Shown piece by piece: positions 7,516-15,908 of a stretch of 22,600 nt of DNA (position 1 is its first letter; each line of letters opens with the position of its first letter). Below the pieces are notes generated by a model that was not told the origin of the DNA, did not search any database, and saw only the letters and a program-made list of their open reading frames with translations. A program made the position numbers and the translations under genes. Origin of the DNA: CAUPWF01 sp964369755 (GTDB lineage Bacteria > Bacillota > Clostridia > Lachnospirales > Lachnospiraceae); contig CAYJFY010000040.1 of the NCBI GenBank assembly GCA_964369755.1, positions 1-22,600 of the forward strand. The letters are read 5' to 3'.

Positions 7516-9036
7516 TTAATTTTTCCGAAACTCTGATGGAGTCTCGCCTGTTGCGCGCTTGAACGCAGTACTAAAATAAGTTGCATTGATATAACCTACT
7601 TGTGTGGAAATTTCGGTAATCTTCAGTTCCGAATGGGAGAGTAGGTGTTTTGCACGCTCCATTCGAACATTGGTAATGTATGCCGACAGTGTGGTTCCCT
7701 CGTGTTTTGCAAATTCCGTGCTTAGATATGATGCGTTCAAAGCAACGTGGCTTGCGATGCTCGAGAGTGACAAGTAAGGATCGGAGTAATTGTTCGCAAC
7801 ATAGTCCTTTACTTGATGGATTGTCTTCGTGCTCTGCGTCATTGCAATCGGTTTTGTGTGTTGGAGGATGTTGTCCAAGTAGTCACAGGAACGTTGGAAC
7901 ATCTCATCAATATTGAATGTGGATAGATTCCCGTAGTTCTGAATTTCCTCTGGAAGTTCAAGTGTGGGATTCGTGCTTCGGATCGCATTCAAGTACTTGA
8001 AGAGGAAATGTCTCAAAAATAGGCGCGTATCATCCCCAGTCAGTTTGTGTGTGCGAATTACATCTTTTTGTTTTACGAGCAAATCCTTTCCTTCGCTGAC
8101 CTGTCCTTTCAGTAATAAGGTGATGATGTCATCTTCAACACGAAATAATTCACTGAAGATATCAAAGGATAAGATATCGGCTGTTGAGGAAATTTCCGAT
8201 TGGTTGATGAATCGGAAGGACGTATTCTCAAATGATTCGACATAGGAGTCAATGAGCTTATCAATTCCTTTGTAAATTCCGCCTGTCCAAACTCCAAATG
8301 GAGTGGAGGAATAGTCATTTAATTGGTTGTGTAGCGTCTCAACAAATCGATGAATTGTATACTTTAACATGTCGGCATTTTTATCCATGGTGCAAAAAAT
8401 GATGCCTCTAGAAGAGGATTCGATGAGTGCGACATCTTTGCTTGAGAAAGAAGCACGGATTTCTTGCTGAATTCTCTGTTGAAAGGATAATAAAAAGAGT
8501 TGAGAGCGCATGTCATTCTGATGACAGCGTACATTGATGACACAAAAATAATTTTGTTCGCACTCTTCCTGCATATGCTCGAAATTTGTAAAATCCCACT
8601 GCTTATCTAAACCGAAAAAGTTTCGATCGATGATTTTTTCCAAAGGGACATTCGTATGGTGAAGATTGTTTTGGGCACAAGCTCTCTTTACTTCTGATAG
8701 CAATTCATCGATGTCTAGTGGCTTTAAGATATAGGAAAAAGCACCTTGTTTTAAAGCGGTTTTCGCATATTGAAAGTCCTCGTATCCGCTGACGAAAATA
8801 AAGGGGATGTAAGGATGTTTTTCTTGGATTTTCTGTTGTAATTCAAAACCTGTCATTCGCGGCATCATGATGTCGCTGATGACGATATCTGCATAATTGT
8901 TTTGGAAGAAGTCGAGTGCATCAATTCCATTTTTTGCAGCATAGACAACAGTAAAGCCATGTTCCTTCCATGGGACTGCATTCTCAAGTCCTCTTCTGAT
9001 GGTTGCTTCGTCGTCTACGATTAATATTCTAACCAT
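7516..9036 (-). CDS. YesN-type response regulator (REC + AraC HTH)
   Basis: Transcriptional regulator of the YesN/AraC type found beside Cache-type histidine kinases. The 506-residue protein has a receiver domain at 1-125 with acidic pocket D8-D9, phospho-acceptor D55 (SDIMMP), S83 and K105 (LKP). A long middle region at about 130-400 contains no obvious motif. An AraC double helix-turn-helix at about 405-506 follows (LSLSSIASHVALNASYLSTEF and ITEISTQVGYINATYFSTAFKR). It lies 14 bases downstream of the kinase gene and 28 upstream of the cyclase. The nearest likely targets are the divergent binding-protein gene and the ABC importer. This is inferred from position. Confidence 0.93.
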   Translation of the reverse strand: MVRILIVDDEATIRRGLENAVPWKEHGFTVVYAAKNGIDALDFFQNNYADIVISDIMMPRMTGFELQQKIQEKHPYIPFIFVSGYEDFQYAKTALKQGAFSYILKPLDIDELLSEVKRACAQNNLHHTNVPLEKIIDRNFFGLDKQWDFTNFEHMQEECEQNYFCVINVRCHQNDMRSQLFLLSFQQRIQQEIRASFSSKDVALIESSSRGIIFCTMDKNADMLKYTIHRFVETLHNQLNDYSSTPFGVWTGGIYKGIDKLIDSYVESFENTSFRFINQSEISSTADILSFDIFSELFRVEDDIITLLLKGQVSEGKDLLVKQKDVIRTHKLTGDDTRLFLRHFLFKYLNAIRSTNPTLELPEEIQNYGNLSTFNIDEMFQRSCDYLDNILQHTKPIAMTQSTKTIHQVKDYVANNYSDPYLSLSSIASHVALNASYLSTEFAKHEGTTLSAYITNVRMERAKHLLSHSELKITEISTQVGYINATYFSTAFKRATGETPSEFRKN

Positions 9037-9050
9037 GTTGTTTCTCCTAT

Positions 9051-10820
9051 CTAAGTTGCTTGCCTAGAGGTGTAAGGCAATTTGATTTCGATTTCTGTAT
9101 ATTCACCTAGCTTGCTGTGAAAGTGTAAGCCATAATCATCTCCAAAATAAATACGGATACGCTCGTGTACACTATGAGTTCCATATCCCCCAGAGGTATT
9201 GGTGGTCAAAGGGGTATTGTCATTTAATGCGGCCTCAACTTCTGCGAGTCGTTCTTCGGTCATGCCGAGACCATCGTCTCTGACAAATATGATGTAGTAA
9301 TCGTCGTATAGCCTGGTGCCGATGTGAATATGACCGAATTCACCTTTATTTTTTATTCCATGATAGATTGCATTCTCTACAATTGGTTGCAGTGAGAGCT
9401 TTGGAATTGTTTCTAAGTTTAATGATGTGTCATAATCAATGGTGTAATTTAACATGTCTTCGTATCGGTACATCTGTATTTCAAGATATAAGGAAACTTG
9501 TTCAAATTCTCGTTCTAATGAGACAACATCCTCCCCTTTATTTAAGGAAGATCGAAAGAAACGAGTGAGTGCCATAATGGAACTCACGGCCTTATCATTT
9601 TCTTGCAGTCGAATATTCCATGTAATGGTATCCAGTGTATTGTATAGAAAATGTGGATTGATCTGAGCCTGCAATGCCTTGAAGTTCGCAATTCGTAGAG
9701 CTGCTTGTTCCTCTTTGATTTGATCGATATAGGCATTGTTTTTATTGATCATAATGTTAAAACTTCTATATAGAGTTACAATTTCATCTGTAGAAGATGG
9801 AATCAATAGCGTTTCATTGTTAGAAGCTGTTTCCGAAGAATTCATACTCTCTATTAGCGTGTGCAGCGGCTCGGAAATCTGCTTGGAACGTTGAATAGAA
9901 ATAAAAACGGCCAAACAAATGGATAGCACAAGCATAACGACAAATAGCCAAATGAGCTGATAAAATGTGCTCTGAGCAATCTCGCCGCCAGATATAACAC
10001 CGACAACCTGCCAATGATTCTCTAAGGGGTTAGAGTAATAAAAATTAGATTTGCTTAGGGCGGTAAAATGTTCTGTCGGATTCTCTATTATAACATCACT
10101 TTTATCTGTGGTAAATAGGATTTCATTCGTTTCATCTAGGACATAGTATAAGTTTGACTGCAAGGAGTCGATATGGTTCAAGTTATTAAATACAGTATCG
10201 GCATTGATATCGACTAGAATAATTCCATTCGGCTCTCCGGTAATGTAATCGTAATAAGGAACACCATAGGAAATTAACGGGTTGTAGTCCTGATCGGTTA
10301 CGAAGGAATTATGATGTGGAGTAAACCATATGGGCTCATCTGAATGCAAGATCTGCTGAAACCATTCTGTGTCAGAGAAGTTTTCTGCAATGCGCGCAGT
10401 GGTATTCGACTGATATAGGATATCGTCGGTATTGATGCAGTAAATATCTAAGATTTCAGATGATGCACTCCTTTGCAATAAGCTGAGTGACGTGTTAATA
10501 TGAAAGGGTGTAATTAAATGCGTACTTTGATCCGTAGAATCATAGCGCATCGCGATTTGAATCTCGGAAGATTGTAGCATACTCTGAGCAATTTCCGTAG
10601 CAATGTGTTGTACACGGTCGATTTCATTCGCTGCGTAGTCGGTGATCTCATGAGATACCGCAGTGGAGTTTGCAAAGATGGCATTATAGGACACAAAAAA
10701 GGATATAATCAGGGTGATGATTAAAGGGGTGATTGCGATTAACAAGAAATTAATCAAAAGCTTCGTGGAGAATTTATTTGAATTAAATTGTGTTTTCACT
10801 TGGTGGTATAATTTTTTCAC
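9051..10820 (-). CDS. Sensor histidine kinase, Cache + HAMP + His_kinase (YesM-like)
   Basis: Membrane sensor that phosphorylates the adjacent response regulator. The 589-residue protein starts with GTG, 8 bases after AAAGGGA on the minus strand. TM1 lies at about 21-45, an extracytoplasmic double-Cache-like domain at about 50-280, TM2 at about 286-309, then HAMP. The LytS/YesM-type dimerisation motif AQINPHFLYNTLD has H390 as phospho-acceptor. The ATPase domain shows the N box LQPIVENAIYHG (N483) and the G1 box VRDDGLGM. In this class, ligands are often sensed through an extracellular binding protein. A sugar-binding lipoprotein gene starts divergently 95 bases away, making that a plausible sensor partner. 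Confidence 0.94.
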   Translation of the reverse strand: MKKLYHQVKTQFNSNKFSTKLLINFLLIAITPLIITLIISFFVSYNAIFANSTAVSHEITDYAANEIDRVQHIATEIAQSMLQSSEIQIAMRYDSTDQSTHLITPFHINTSLSLLQRSASSEILDIYCINTDDILYQSNTTARIAENFSDTEWFQQILHSDEPIWFTPHHNSFVTDQDYNPLISYGVPYYDYITGEPNGIILVDINADTVFNNLNHIDSLQSNLYYVLDETNEILFTTDKSDVIIENPTEHFTALSKSNFYYSNPLENHWQVVGVISGGEIAQSTFYQLIWLFVVMLVLSICLAVFISIQRSKQISEPLHTLIESMNSSETASNNETLLIPSSTDEIVTLYRSFNIMINKNNAYIDQIKEEQAALRIANFKALQAQINPHFLYNTLDTITWNIRLQENDKAVSSIMALTRFFRSSLNKGEDVVSLEREFEQVSLYLEIQMYRYEDMLNYTIDYDTSLNLETIPKLSLQPIVENAIYHGIKNKGEFGHIHIGTRLYDDYYIIFVRDDGLGMTEERLAEVEAALNDNTPLTTNTSGGYGTHSVHERIRIYFGDDYGLHFHSKLGEYTEIEIKLPYTSRQAT

Positions 10821-10852
10821 TGCAATTCCCTTTCTTCTATAAAATAATAACC

Positions 10853-10882
10853 TTGACTTTTAGTATAAGATATATTTAGATT
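10853..10882 (+). promoter_or_regulatory. Promoter candidate for the lone sugar-binding lipoprotein
   Basis: TTGACT at 10853-10858 and TAGATT at 10877-10882 are separated by 18 bases, about 33 bases before the TTG start codon. The -10 is imperfect. It overlaps the minus-strand promoter, so simultaneous polymerase binding would be difficult. Confidence 0.45.
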
Positions 10883-10890
10883 TGATACAA
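10862..10890 (-). promoter_or_regulatory. Promoter of the kinase-regulator-cyclase operon
   Basis: Read on the minus strand, TTGTAT (10885-10890) and TATACT (10862-10867) are separated by exactly 17 bases. The start codon is about 41 bases downstream. It overlaps the oppositely directed promoter of the binding-protein gene. Confidence 0.6.
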
Positions 10891-10915
10891 GTAGAATGTA
10901 TGGAGGGACATAAAA

Positions 10916-11929
10916 TTGAAGAATTATAAAATAATAATTTTAGGCATGATAACCATGGCACTCTGTGGGTGTGCCGAAGGGAATCTATCCCAGCTTGACT
11001 TGGAGGAAGAGCAAAGTGGGGCGAATACAGAAGCGGTGGATGAGAGCATTGTGATTGGATTGTCCGTAGACCAAGAATTTGAAAGTCGCATTGCAGTGAC
11101 GGATGCGATTAAATCAGAAGCCGAGAGTTTGGGCTATGTGGTAGAAGAGTCCATTGCAGAGGGAGATGCACAAGCGCAAAATGCACAAATAGAGGAATTT
11201 ATAGAAATGGAAGTGGATGTGCTATTGGTTTGTGCGGTGGATCAAAACATGATAGAGGATGCATTGGAAGAGGTGGCAGATGCAGGGATTCCCGTGGTTG
11301 CATTTGATCGAAACCTGCCAGATAGCCAATCCATAAATGCTTATGTTGGGCCGGATTCGCTTCAAGATGGGCGAGTTTGTGGAGAGGAAATGATAGAGGC
11401 ACTTGCGGATGAGACAGGAACAATCTACGTGTTAGAGTTGGTGGGAGCATTGAATGACCAAAATGGAATCGAGCGAAGCAAGGGGTGGAATGAAGCGGTT
11501 GCCCAGCTGCCGCAGGTGGAAGTGATTCAAGTGCCTACAGATTGGGACGAGGAGAGCGCGCGTGAGATGACGATCAATGCGTTTCAGGCAAATCCAGACA
11601 TCCAGGCAGTGTTCTGTTCGACGGATTCTTTTGTGTTAAATGTGAACGAAGTATTAATGAATATGGAGAAAAAGCATCCAGTAGGAGAAGCTGGGCATAT
11701 ATTTGTGAATGGAATCAATGGGTCAGCAGTAGGATATGAGGCAGTCGTATCAGGCGAGATTGACGGATTCATGGTTATGAACCTAGAGGAAATAGGGAAG
11801 AAAACCATAGAAGCCACAAGGAAAATCGTAGAAGGAGAGGCGTATGAAGCAATGAATCTGGTCGAGAGCACCTATTACACCATTGAGGATGCAGAGGCGA
11901 ATAAGGAGAAGATATGGGGAGCGCATTAA
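10916..11929 (+). CDS. Periplasmic-binding-protein-like sugar-binding lipoprotein (probable sensor partner)
   Basis: A 337-residue type 1 periplasmic-binding-fold protein (ribose/galactose binding family) tethered to the outer face of the membrane. The start is TTG, 8 bases after GGAGGG. A lipoprotein signal MKNYKIIILGMITMALCGC ends in lipobox LCGC with lipidated C19, followed by an acidic linker. It is a paralogue of the importer's binding protein at 14642. Both share SVDQ-FESR, EGDAQ/DGDAQ-QN-QI, NPxIxAVFCxTDSF, VxGINGS and a closing EANKxxIWG. It is not in the importer transcript: a separate promoter precedes the ATPase. Its position divergent from the kinase suggests it presents ligand to the sensor rather than feeding transport, though a second delivery protein is possible. 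Confidence 0.88.
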   Translation: MKNYKIIILGMITMALCGCAEGNLSQLDLEEEQSGANTEAVDESIVIGLSVDQEFESRIAVTDAIKSEAESLGYVVEESIAEGDAQAQNAQIEEFIEMEVDVLLVCAVDQNMIEDALEEVADAGIPVVAFDRNLPDSQSINAYVGPDSLQDGRVCGEEMIEALADETGTIYVLELVGALNDQNGIERSKGWNEAVAQLPQVEVIQVPTDWDEESAREMTINAFQANPDIQAVFCSTDSFVLNVNEVLMNMEKKHPVGEAGHIFVNGINGSAVGYEAVVSGEIDGFMVMNLEEIGKKTIEATRKIVEGEAYEAMNLVESTYYTIEDAEANKEKIWGAH

Positions 11930-12007
11930 TTGTTGATAAAATGTGAATGAAATATTAACAAAATATGTATACCTAAAAATTTTAAAACATTTCCCAAAAT
12001 ATTTAAA

Positions 12008-12036
12008 TTGTCAGAACATAATCGAAAGCCTATAAT
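12008..12036 (+). promoter_or_regulatory. Near-consensus sigma-A promoter of the ABC importer
   Basis: TTGTCA (12008-12013) and a perfect TATAAT (12031-12036) are separated by exactly 17 bases, with the start codon 57 bases beyond. The AT-rich stretch upstream contains a near-complementary pair TTGTTGATA (11930-11938) and TATTAACAA (11953-11961). This is a possible regulator site with one mismatch. Confidence 0.75.
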
Positions 12037-12092
12037 TGTGTCAGTATAAGAAATACTAAATAAGAGCATTGTGTATGAGGAAGGGGCTTTAC

Positions 12093-13595
12093 ATGGGAAA
12101 CTCAGAGCAAAAGAAGCCAGTATTATCCGTAAGGGGACTGAAAAAGGCTTTTTCAGGAAAGACAGTAGTAGATAATGTGTCTTTTGATATTTACCCAGGA
12201 GAGATTGTTGCATTGTGCGGCGAGAACGGAGCAGGAAAATCTACATTTAAGAACATGGTATGTGGATTGTTAAAACCAACTGCAGGAGAGATCTACATAA
12301 ACGAAGTAAAAGTAGACAAGATTAATCCAGCTGAACATGGAATTGCAGCGGTACATCAAGAACTATCATTGTTCAAGAGTTTATCGATTGCAGCGAATAT
12401 GTCAATCAGTGACTTGCCAGGAAAATCAATGTTTGTTGATTGGAAGAAATCAGAGGACATTGCGCGGAAGCAATTAGAATTCATGGGATTGGATGAAGAG
12501 CCAGCTACTTTGGTAGAGAAACTATCTACAGGAAAACAACAGATTGTAGAGATTGGAAAAGCTCTGCTACAAGCGGACAAACTCCTTATCTTAGATGAGC
12601 CGACAACTTCATTAACAGCTCCAGAGAGACAAAAATTATTTGAAATCATGAACTCTCTTAGAGATCAAGGCATGGCAATGATATTCATTTCTCACTTCAT
12701 GGAAGAAGTTATGAGTATGTCAGATAAATATATCGTTCTTCGTGACGGGGAACAAGTTGGAAATGGTAAGATCGCAGATATCACTAGACCACAGCTTGAG
12801 GCAATGATGGTTGGTCGTGAAATCAGTGAAAACGTAATCGATATCGGAACACCACGTGAAGAAGAAGCACTTAGAGTTGAGAACTTGAATTCTCCAGACT
12901 TTGTAAATATTAACTTTTCAGTGAAGAAGGGTGAGATCCTTGGTATCTCAGGTCTAGTAGGTGCAGGTCGTTCAGAGGTTGTAGAAGCAATCTTTGGAGT
13001 GAGTAAGTCAGAGGGTAACGTATATGTAATGGGCGAGAAAGTTGAAAATGTTTCTGTTCGTGAGATGAAGAAGAGAAATATGGCGCTAGTTACAGAGGAT
13101 AGACGTAATACAGGTATCTTCGGAGTGAGATCGGTTCGAGAGAATATTACAGCGGCAGAGCTAGAGAATGTAATGAAGTTCAAGAAAGCTGGTATGGTAT
13201 TTGACGGCGAAGATGGAAAAGCAAAAGAAGTAGTTGCTGAGATGAAAGTAGCACTCCCACATACAGAAGCTAAGATTAAGAGTCTATCAGGTGGTAACCA
13301 ACAAAAAGTAATGATTGGACGTTGGTTAGAAACAAAACCAGATATTATTATCTTAGATGAGCCAACTAAGGGTGTTGATATCGGAGCAAAATTCGATATT
13401 CACAACATGGTTGCAGATTTGGCAAAACAAGGTGCAGCGGTTATATTGGTTTCTTCGGATTTGCCAGAATTGTTTGCACTGTCACATAGAACATTGGTAA
13501 TGAGTAATGGACATATCGTTGGTGAGATGGATAGAGAAGAGTTTAGTGCTGTCACAATGATTTCGCTTGCATCTAAATCAGTATATGAACAATAG
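12093..13595 (+). CDS. Sugar ABC importer ATP-binding protein (RbsA/MglA family)
   Basis: A double-ATPase subunit typical of ribose/galactose (CUT2) importers, powering uptake at the membrane. The 500-residue start at 12093 is chosen because AGGAAGGGG lies 6 bases upstream. A TTG at 12069 would precede that signal. The first ATPase domain has Walker A GENGAGKST (43-51), signature LSTGKQQ (144-150) and LDEPTTS (167-173). The second has the degenerate Walker A GLVGAGRSE (287-295) characteristic of the second half of RbsA-type proteins, with LSGGNQQK (398-405) and LDEPTKGVD (421-429). It is the first gene behind the TTGTCA/TATAAT promoter and is 15 bases before the first permease. Confidence 0.95.
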   Translation: MGNSEQKKPVLSVRGLKKAFSGKTVVDNVSFDIYPGEIVALCGENGAGKSTFKNMVCGLLKPTAGEIYINEVKVDKINPAEHGIAAVHQELSLFKSLSIAANMSISDLPGKSMFVDWKKSEDIARKQLEFMGLDEEPATLVEKLSTGKQQIVEIGKALLQADKLLILDEPTTSLTAPERQKLFEIMNSLRDQGMAMIFISHFMEEVMSMSDKYIVLRDGEQVGNGKIADITRPQLEAMMVGREISENVIDIGTPREEEALRVENLNSPDFVNINFSVKKGEILGISGLVGAGRSEVVEAIFGVSKSEGNVYVMGEKVENVSVREMKKRNMALVTEDRRNTGIFGVRSVRENITAAELENVMKFKKAGMVFDGEDGKAKEVVAEMKVALPHTEAKIKSLSGGNQQKVMIGRWLETKPDIIILDEPTKGVDIGAKFDIHNMVADLAKQGAAVILVSSDLPELFALSHRTLVMSNGHIVGEMDREEFSAVTMISLASKSVYEQ

Positions 13596-13610
13596 GGAGA
13601 GAAGAATACG

Positions 13611-14606
13611 ATGGGAAATAGCATGAAAAAATTATCAGAAAAACCTTGGTTCTCTATTGCAATCGGAATAGTAGTGCTAAGTATTATTGGATCAATTGTT
13701 ACTCCAGCATTTTTGGATATCAATAACTTCAGAGGAATATTAATTACAACATCTACAACAGGGATTATGGCTGTCGGATTGACATTTGTTATCATGACAG
13801 GCGGTATCGATATTTCGATCGGTGGTATCGTATATCTTACAGCTATTATCTATTGTGTAACATTGAATAACTTTCCAAACGTTGCGCTTGGTGTACTATT
13901 CGCAGTTGGAGCAGCAAGTTTGGCTGGTGCATTAAACGGATTCTTAGTACATAAGTTCCAGATGGCACCGATGATTACGACACTTGCAACCTTGAATGTA
14001 TACAAAGGAATCGGTTTGACGATTTCAGGCGGACAGAACTTCTCAGTTCCAAGTGATGCTACATTCTGGGGAAAAGGACAACTATTTGGAATTCCAATTC
14101 CAATCTTTATATTAGTAGTTGTAGTATTATTTGGTTCTTATCTATTCCTTAAGACAAGATTTGGTACATATGTTAGAGCGGTTGGTAACTCAGCAGCATC
14201 GGCGGCAGAGTCTCACTTGCCAGTAATGAGAACATTGATTATGGCATACTTCATGGCTGGTTTAACAGCGGGTATCGCAGGTGTTATCTATGTATCTAGA
14301 ACAGGTGGACTTCAAGGAAACCTAGGAAATGGAATCGAATTTACAGTTATCGCAGCAGTTGTACTAGGTGGTACAAAGCTGGCAGGTGGTTCAGGAACAG
14401 TTGCAGGATCTGTGTTAGGAGCGATCTTCCTTGTTATCATTGATAACGTTCTTGCAATGTTAGGAGCAAGCTCTTACGTGTTCGAAGCGGTAAGAGGGGT
14501 TATCTTATTATTTGCTGTTGCAGCAGATAGAGCCACATTCATCAGACAATTTAGTGCGATGCGTACAGAGAAGTTTAATCGACTTCGTCAGAACGCTAAG
14601 CAATAA
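13611..14606 (+). CDS. Sugar ABC importer permease 1 (RbsC family)
   Basis: Membrane channel subunit of the CUT2 importer. The 331-residue protein has about eight to ten hydrophobic helices. It carries the family signature VGLTFVIMTGGIDISIGGIVY after the third helix and VVLGGTKLAGGSGTVAGSVLGA near the C terminus, where it contacts the ATPase. It ends in a basic cytoplasmic tail. Start ATG at 13611 follows AGGGAGAGAAG, 15 bases from the ATPase stop. It is distinct in sequence from the second permease at 15896, so the pore is probably a heterodimer. Confidence 0.94.
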   Translation: MGNSMKKLSEKPWFSIAIGIVVLSIIGSIVTPAFLDINNFRGILITTSTTGIMAVGLTFVIMTGGIDISIGGIVYLTAIIYCVTLNNFPNVALGVLFAVGAASLAGALNGFLVHKFQMAPMITTLATLNVYKGIGLTISGGQNFSVPSDATFWGKGQLFGIPIPIFILVVVVLFGSYLFLKTRFGTYVRAVGNSAASAAESHLPVMRTLIMAYFMAGLTAGIAGVIYVSRTGGLQGNLGNGIEFTVIAAVVLGGTKLAGGSGTVAGSVLGAIFLVIIDNVLAMLGASSYVFEAVRGVILLFAVAADRATFIRQFSAMRTEKFNRLRQNAKQ

Positions 14607-14641
14607 GTTGAATAAAACAAAACAAAAAAAGGAGAAAAGTT

Positions 14642-15715
14642 ATGAAAAGAAAAGTATTAGCAGCATTATTGTGTTCAGTAATGGTTCTTGGTGTAGTAGG
14701 TTGTTCAGCACCAGCAGAAGAGGCAGCACCAGCAGAAGAGAAAACAGAAGAAGCAGCTGAAGAAGCACCAGCAGAAGAAGAGGCAGCAGCATCTTCAGAT
14801 CTTAAAATTGGTATTTCAGTAGACCAAAAATTCGAATCACGTGTAGCTACAGTTATGGGAATCGAAGATGTTCTTGAAGCAGCTGGAGCAGAGGTTGTAG
14901 GACTTGTTGCTGACGGTGACGCTCAAGTACAAAATGACCAAATTAGTGAATTGATCAACCAAGGTGTAAACGGACTTTTGATTTGCCCAGTAGACCTTAA
15001 CACAATTGAAACAGCTCTTATGGAAGCAAAAGCAAATGAAATCCCAGTTGTATTATATGACAGAGATTCACCAGATTCAGAAAACGTAATTACAGCAGTA
15101 ACATGCCAAGCTACAGATGATGGATATGCAGGTGGAAAATACATCGCAGATCAATTAGCAGCTATGGAAAAAGACAGCTATGTAATCGCTGAACTTCGCG
15201 GACCAGATAGTGATGATATCGGTGTTCAACGTTCAACAGGATTTAACACAGCAATCACAGAAGTATTAGGCGACAAAGCAGAAGTTATCACAGTTGATAC
15301 AGGCGCTTGGGATACACCAACAGCTACAGCTAACTTCCAATCTGCACTACAAGCTAACCCAGAAATCGATGCGGTATTCTGCGGAACAGACTCTTTCTTC
15401 CCAGGTGTTGAAACAGTTCTATCTGATGCTGGAAAATTAGTAAAAGTTGGAGAAGAAGGACACGTTGTTGTTACTGGTATCAACGGATCTAGAGAAGGTT
15501 ACACAGCAGTTGTTGATGGAATCGCTGATGGTACTGTAGTAATGGATTGCCCAGCTACAGGTGAAACAGCAGCTCAAATCTTATTAGACTACATCGCTGA
15601 TGGCACAGAGCCAGACCGTGAAGTATTCGTACCTTCATCATTCTACACAGGTGAAGATATCGAAGCAAACAAAGATGGTATCTGGGGAGTTATGGAATTA
15701 GGATTAAGCTTCTAA
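14642..15715 (+). CDS. Sugar ABC importer substrate-binding lipoprotein
   Basis: A 357-residue type 1 periplasmic-binding-fold lipoprotein that captures the substrate for the importer. The signal MKRKVLAALLCSVMVLGVVGC ends in lipobox VVGC (C21). An Ala/Glu/Pro-rich tether of about 30 residues precedes the binding domain, which begins LKIGISVDQKFESR. A strong AAGGAG precedes the start. Its codons look biased towards a restricted set (many GCA, ACA, GAA, GTT/GTA), consistent with high expression. A stable hairpin directly downstream could preserve its mRNA. It is placed between the two permeases and is a paralogue of the lipoprotein at 10916. The sugar cannot be assigned from sequence. Confidence 0.95.
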   Translation: MKRKVLAALLCSVMVLGVVGCSAPAEEAAPAEEKTEEAAEEAPAEEEAAASSDLKIGISVDQKFESRVATVMGIEDVLEAAGAEVVGLVADGDAQVQNDQISELINQGVNGLLICPVDLNTIETALMEAKANEIPVVLYDRDSPDSENVITAVTCQATDDGYAGGKYIADQLAAMEKDSYVIAELRGPDSDDIGVQRSTGFNTAITEVLGDKAEVITVDTGAWDTPTATANFQSALQANPEIDAVFCGTDSFFPGVETVLSDAGKLVKVGEEGHVVVTGINGSREGYTAVVDGIADGTVVMDCPATGETAAQILLDYIADGTEPDREVFVPSSFYTGEDIEANKDGIWGVMELGLSF

Positions 15716-15751
15716 TTAAAACGACTAGACATTATTTAGTAACAAAAAATA

Positions 15752-15789
15752 TAGTAAGTTGGGAAGGGGATTCCTTTCTCAACTTATTA
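15752..15789 (+). terminator. Hairpin after the binding-protein gene (attenuator or mRNA-stabilising stem)
   Basis: A stem of about 17 base pairs, including several G-U pairs, closes around a GATT loop. The core arms are AAGTTGGGAAGGG and CCTTTCTCAACTT. It is followed by ATTAAAAG rather than a T-run, so it is unlikely to be a full terminator. Such stems between binding-protein and permease genes commonly make the binding protein more abundant than the membrane subunits. Confidence 0.65.
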
Positions 15790-15803
15790 AAAGAAAAGGT
15801 ATT

Positions 15804-15908
15804 GTGTTAGAAAAGTTATTCCAAGCTTTATGTGATGAAGCTGAAACGGAGGAATACTTTGCTATTCATCTAAAAACACAAGGGGAAACGAGAATATGGC
15901 TAAAGTAA
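15804..15908 (+). CDS. Possible 34-codon ORF translationally coupled to permease 2
   Basis: A GTG start lies a few bases after AAAAGGT. The frame runs 34 codons (begins VLEKLFQALCDEAETEEYFA, ends in TRIWLK) before TAA. The stop falls 13 bases inside the second permease gene, in a different frame. The composition is protein-like, with an amphipathic, acidic helix-like first half, and no random stop codons occur. It could be a real microprotein, a leader peptide that couples translation to the permease, or chance. It is too short for family recognition, and no homologue is known to me. Confidence 0.35.
   Translation: MLEKLFQALCDEAETEEYFAIHLKTQGETRIWLK

Noticed and set aside
11930..11961. Terminator after the lone binding lipoprotein
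   Set aside because: The near-complementary arms are AT-only with a mismatch and a 14-base loop, without a T-run. More likely a regulator site or chance.
12692..13183. 163-codon minus-strand frame inside the ABC ATPase gene
   Set aside because: A Ser/Thr/Phe/Ile-rich antisense shadow of a clearly coding gene, without its own ribosome binding site.
13400..13795. 131-codon minus-strand frame spanning the ATPase/permease junction
   Set aside because: It crosses two well-supported genes antisense and has no recognisable domain or start signal.
14702..14800. Tandem DNA repeat at the start of the importer binding-protein gene
   Set aside because: The repetition simply encodes the Ala/Glu/Pro-rich tether common after lipoprotein cysteines.
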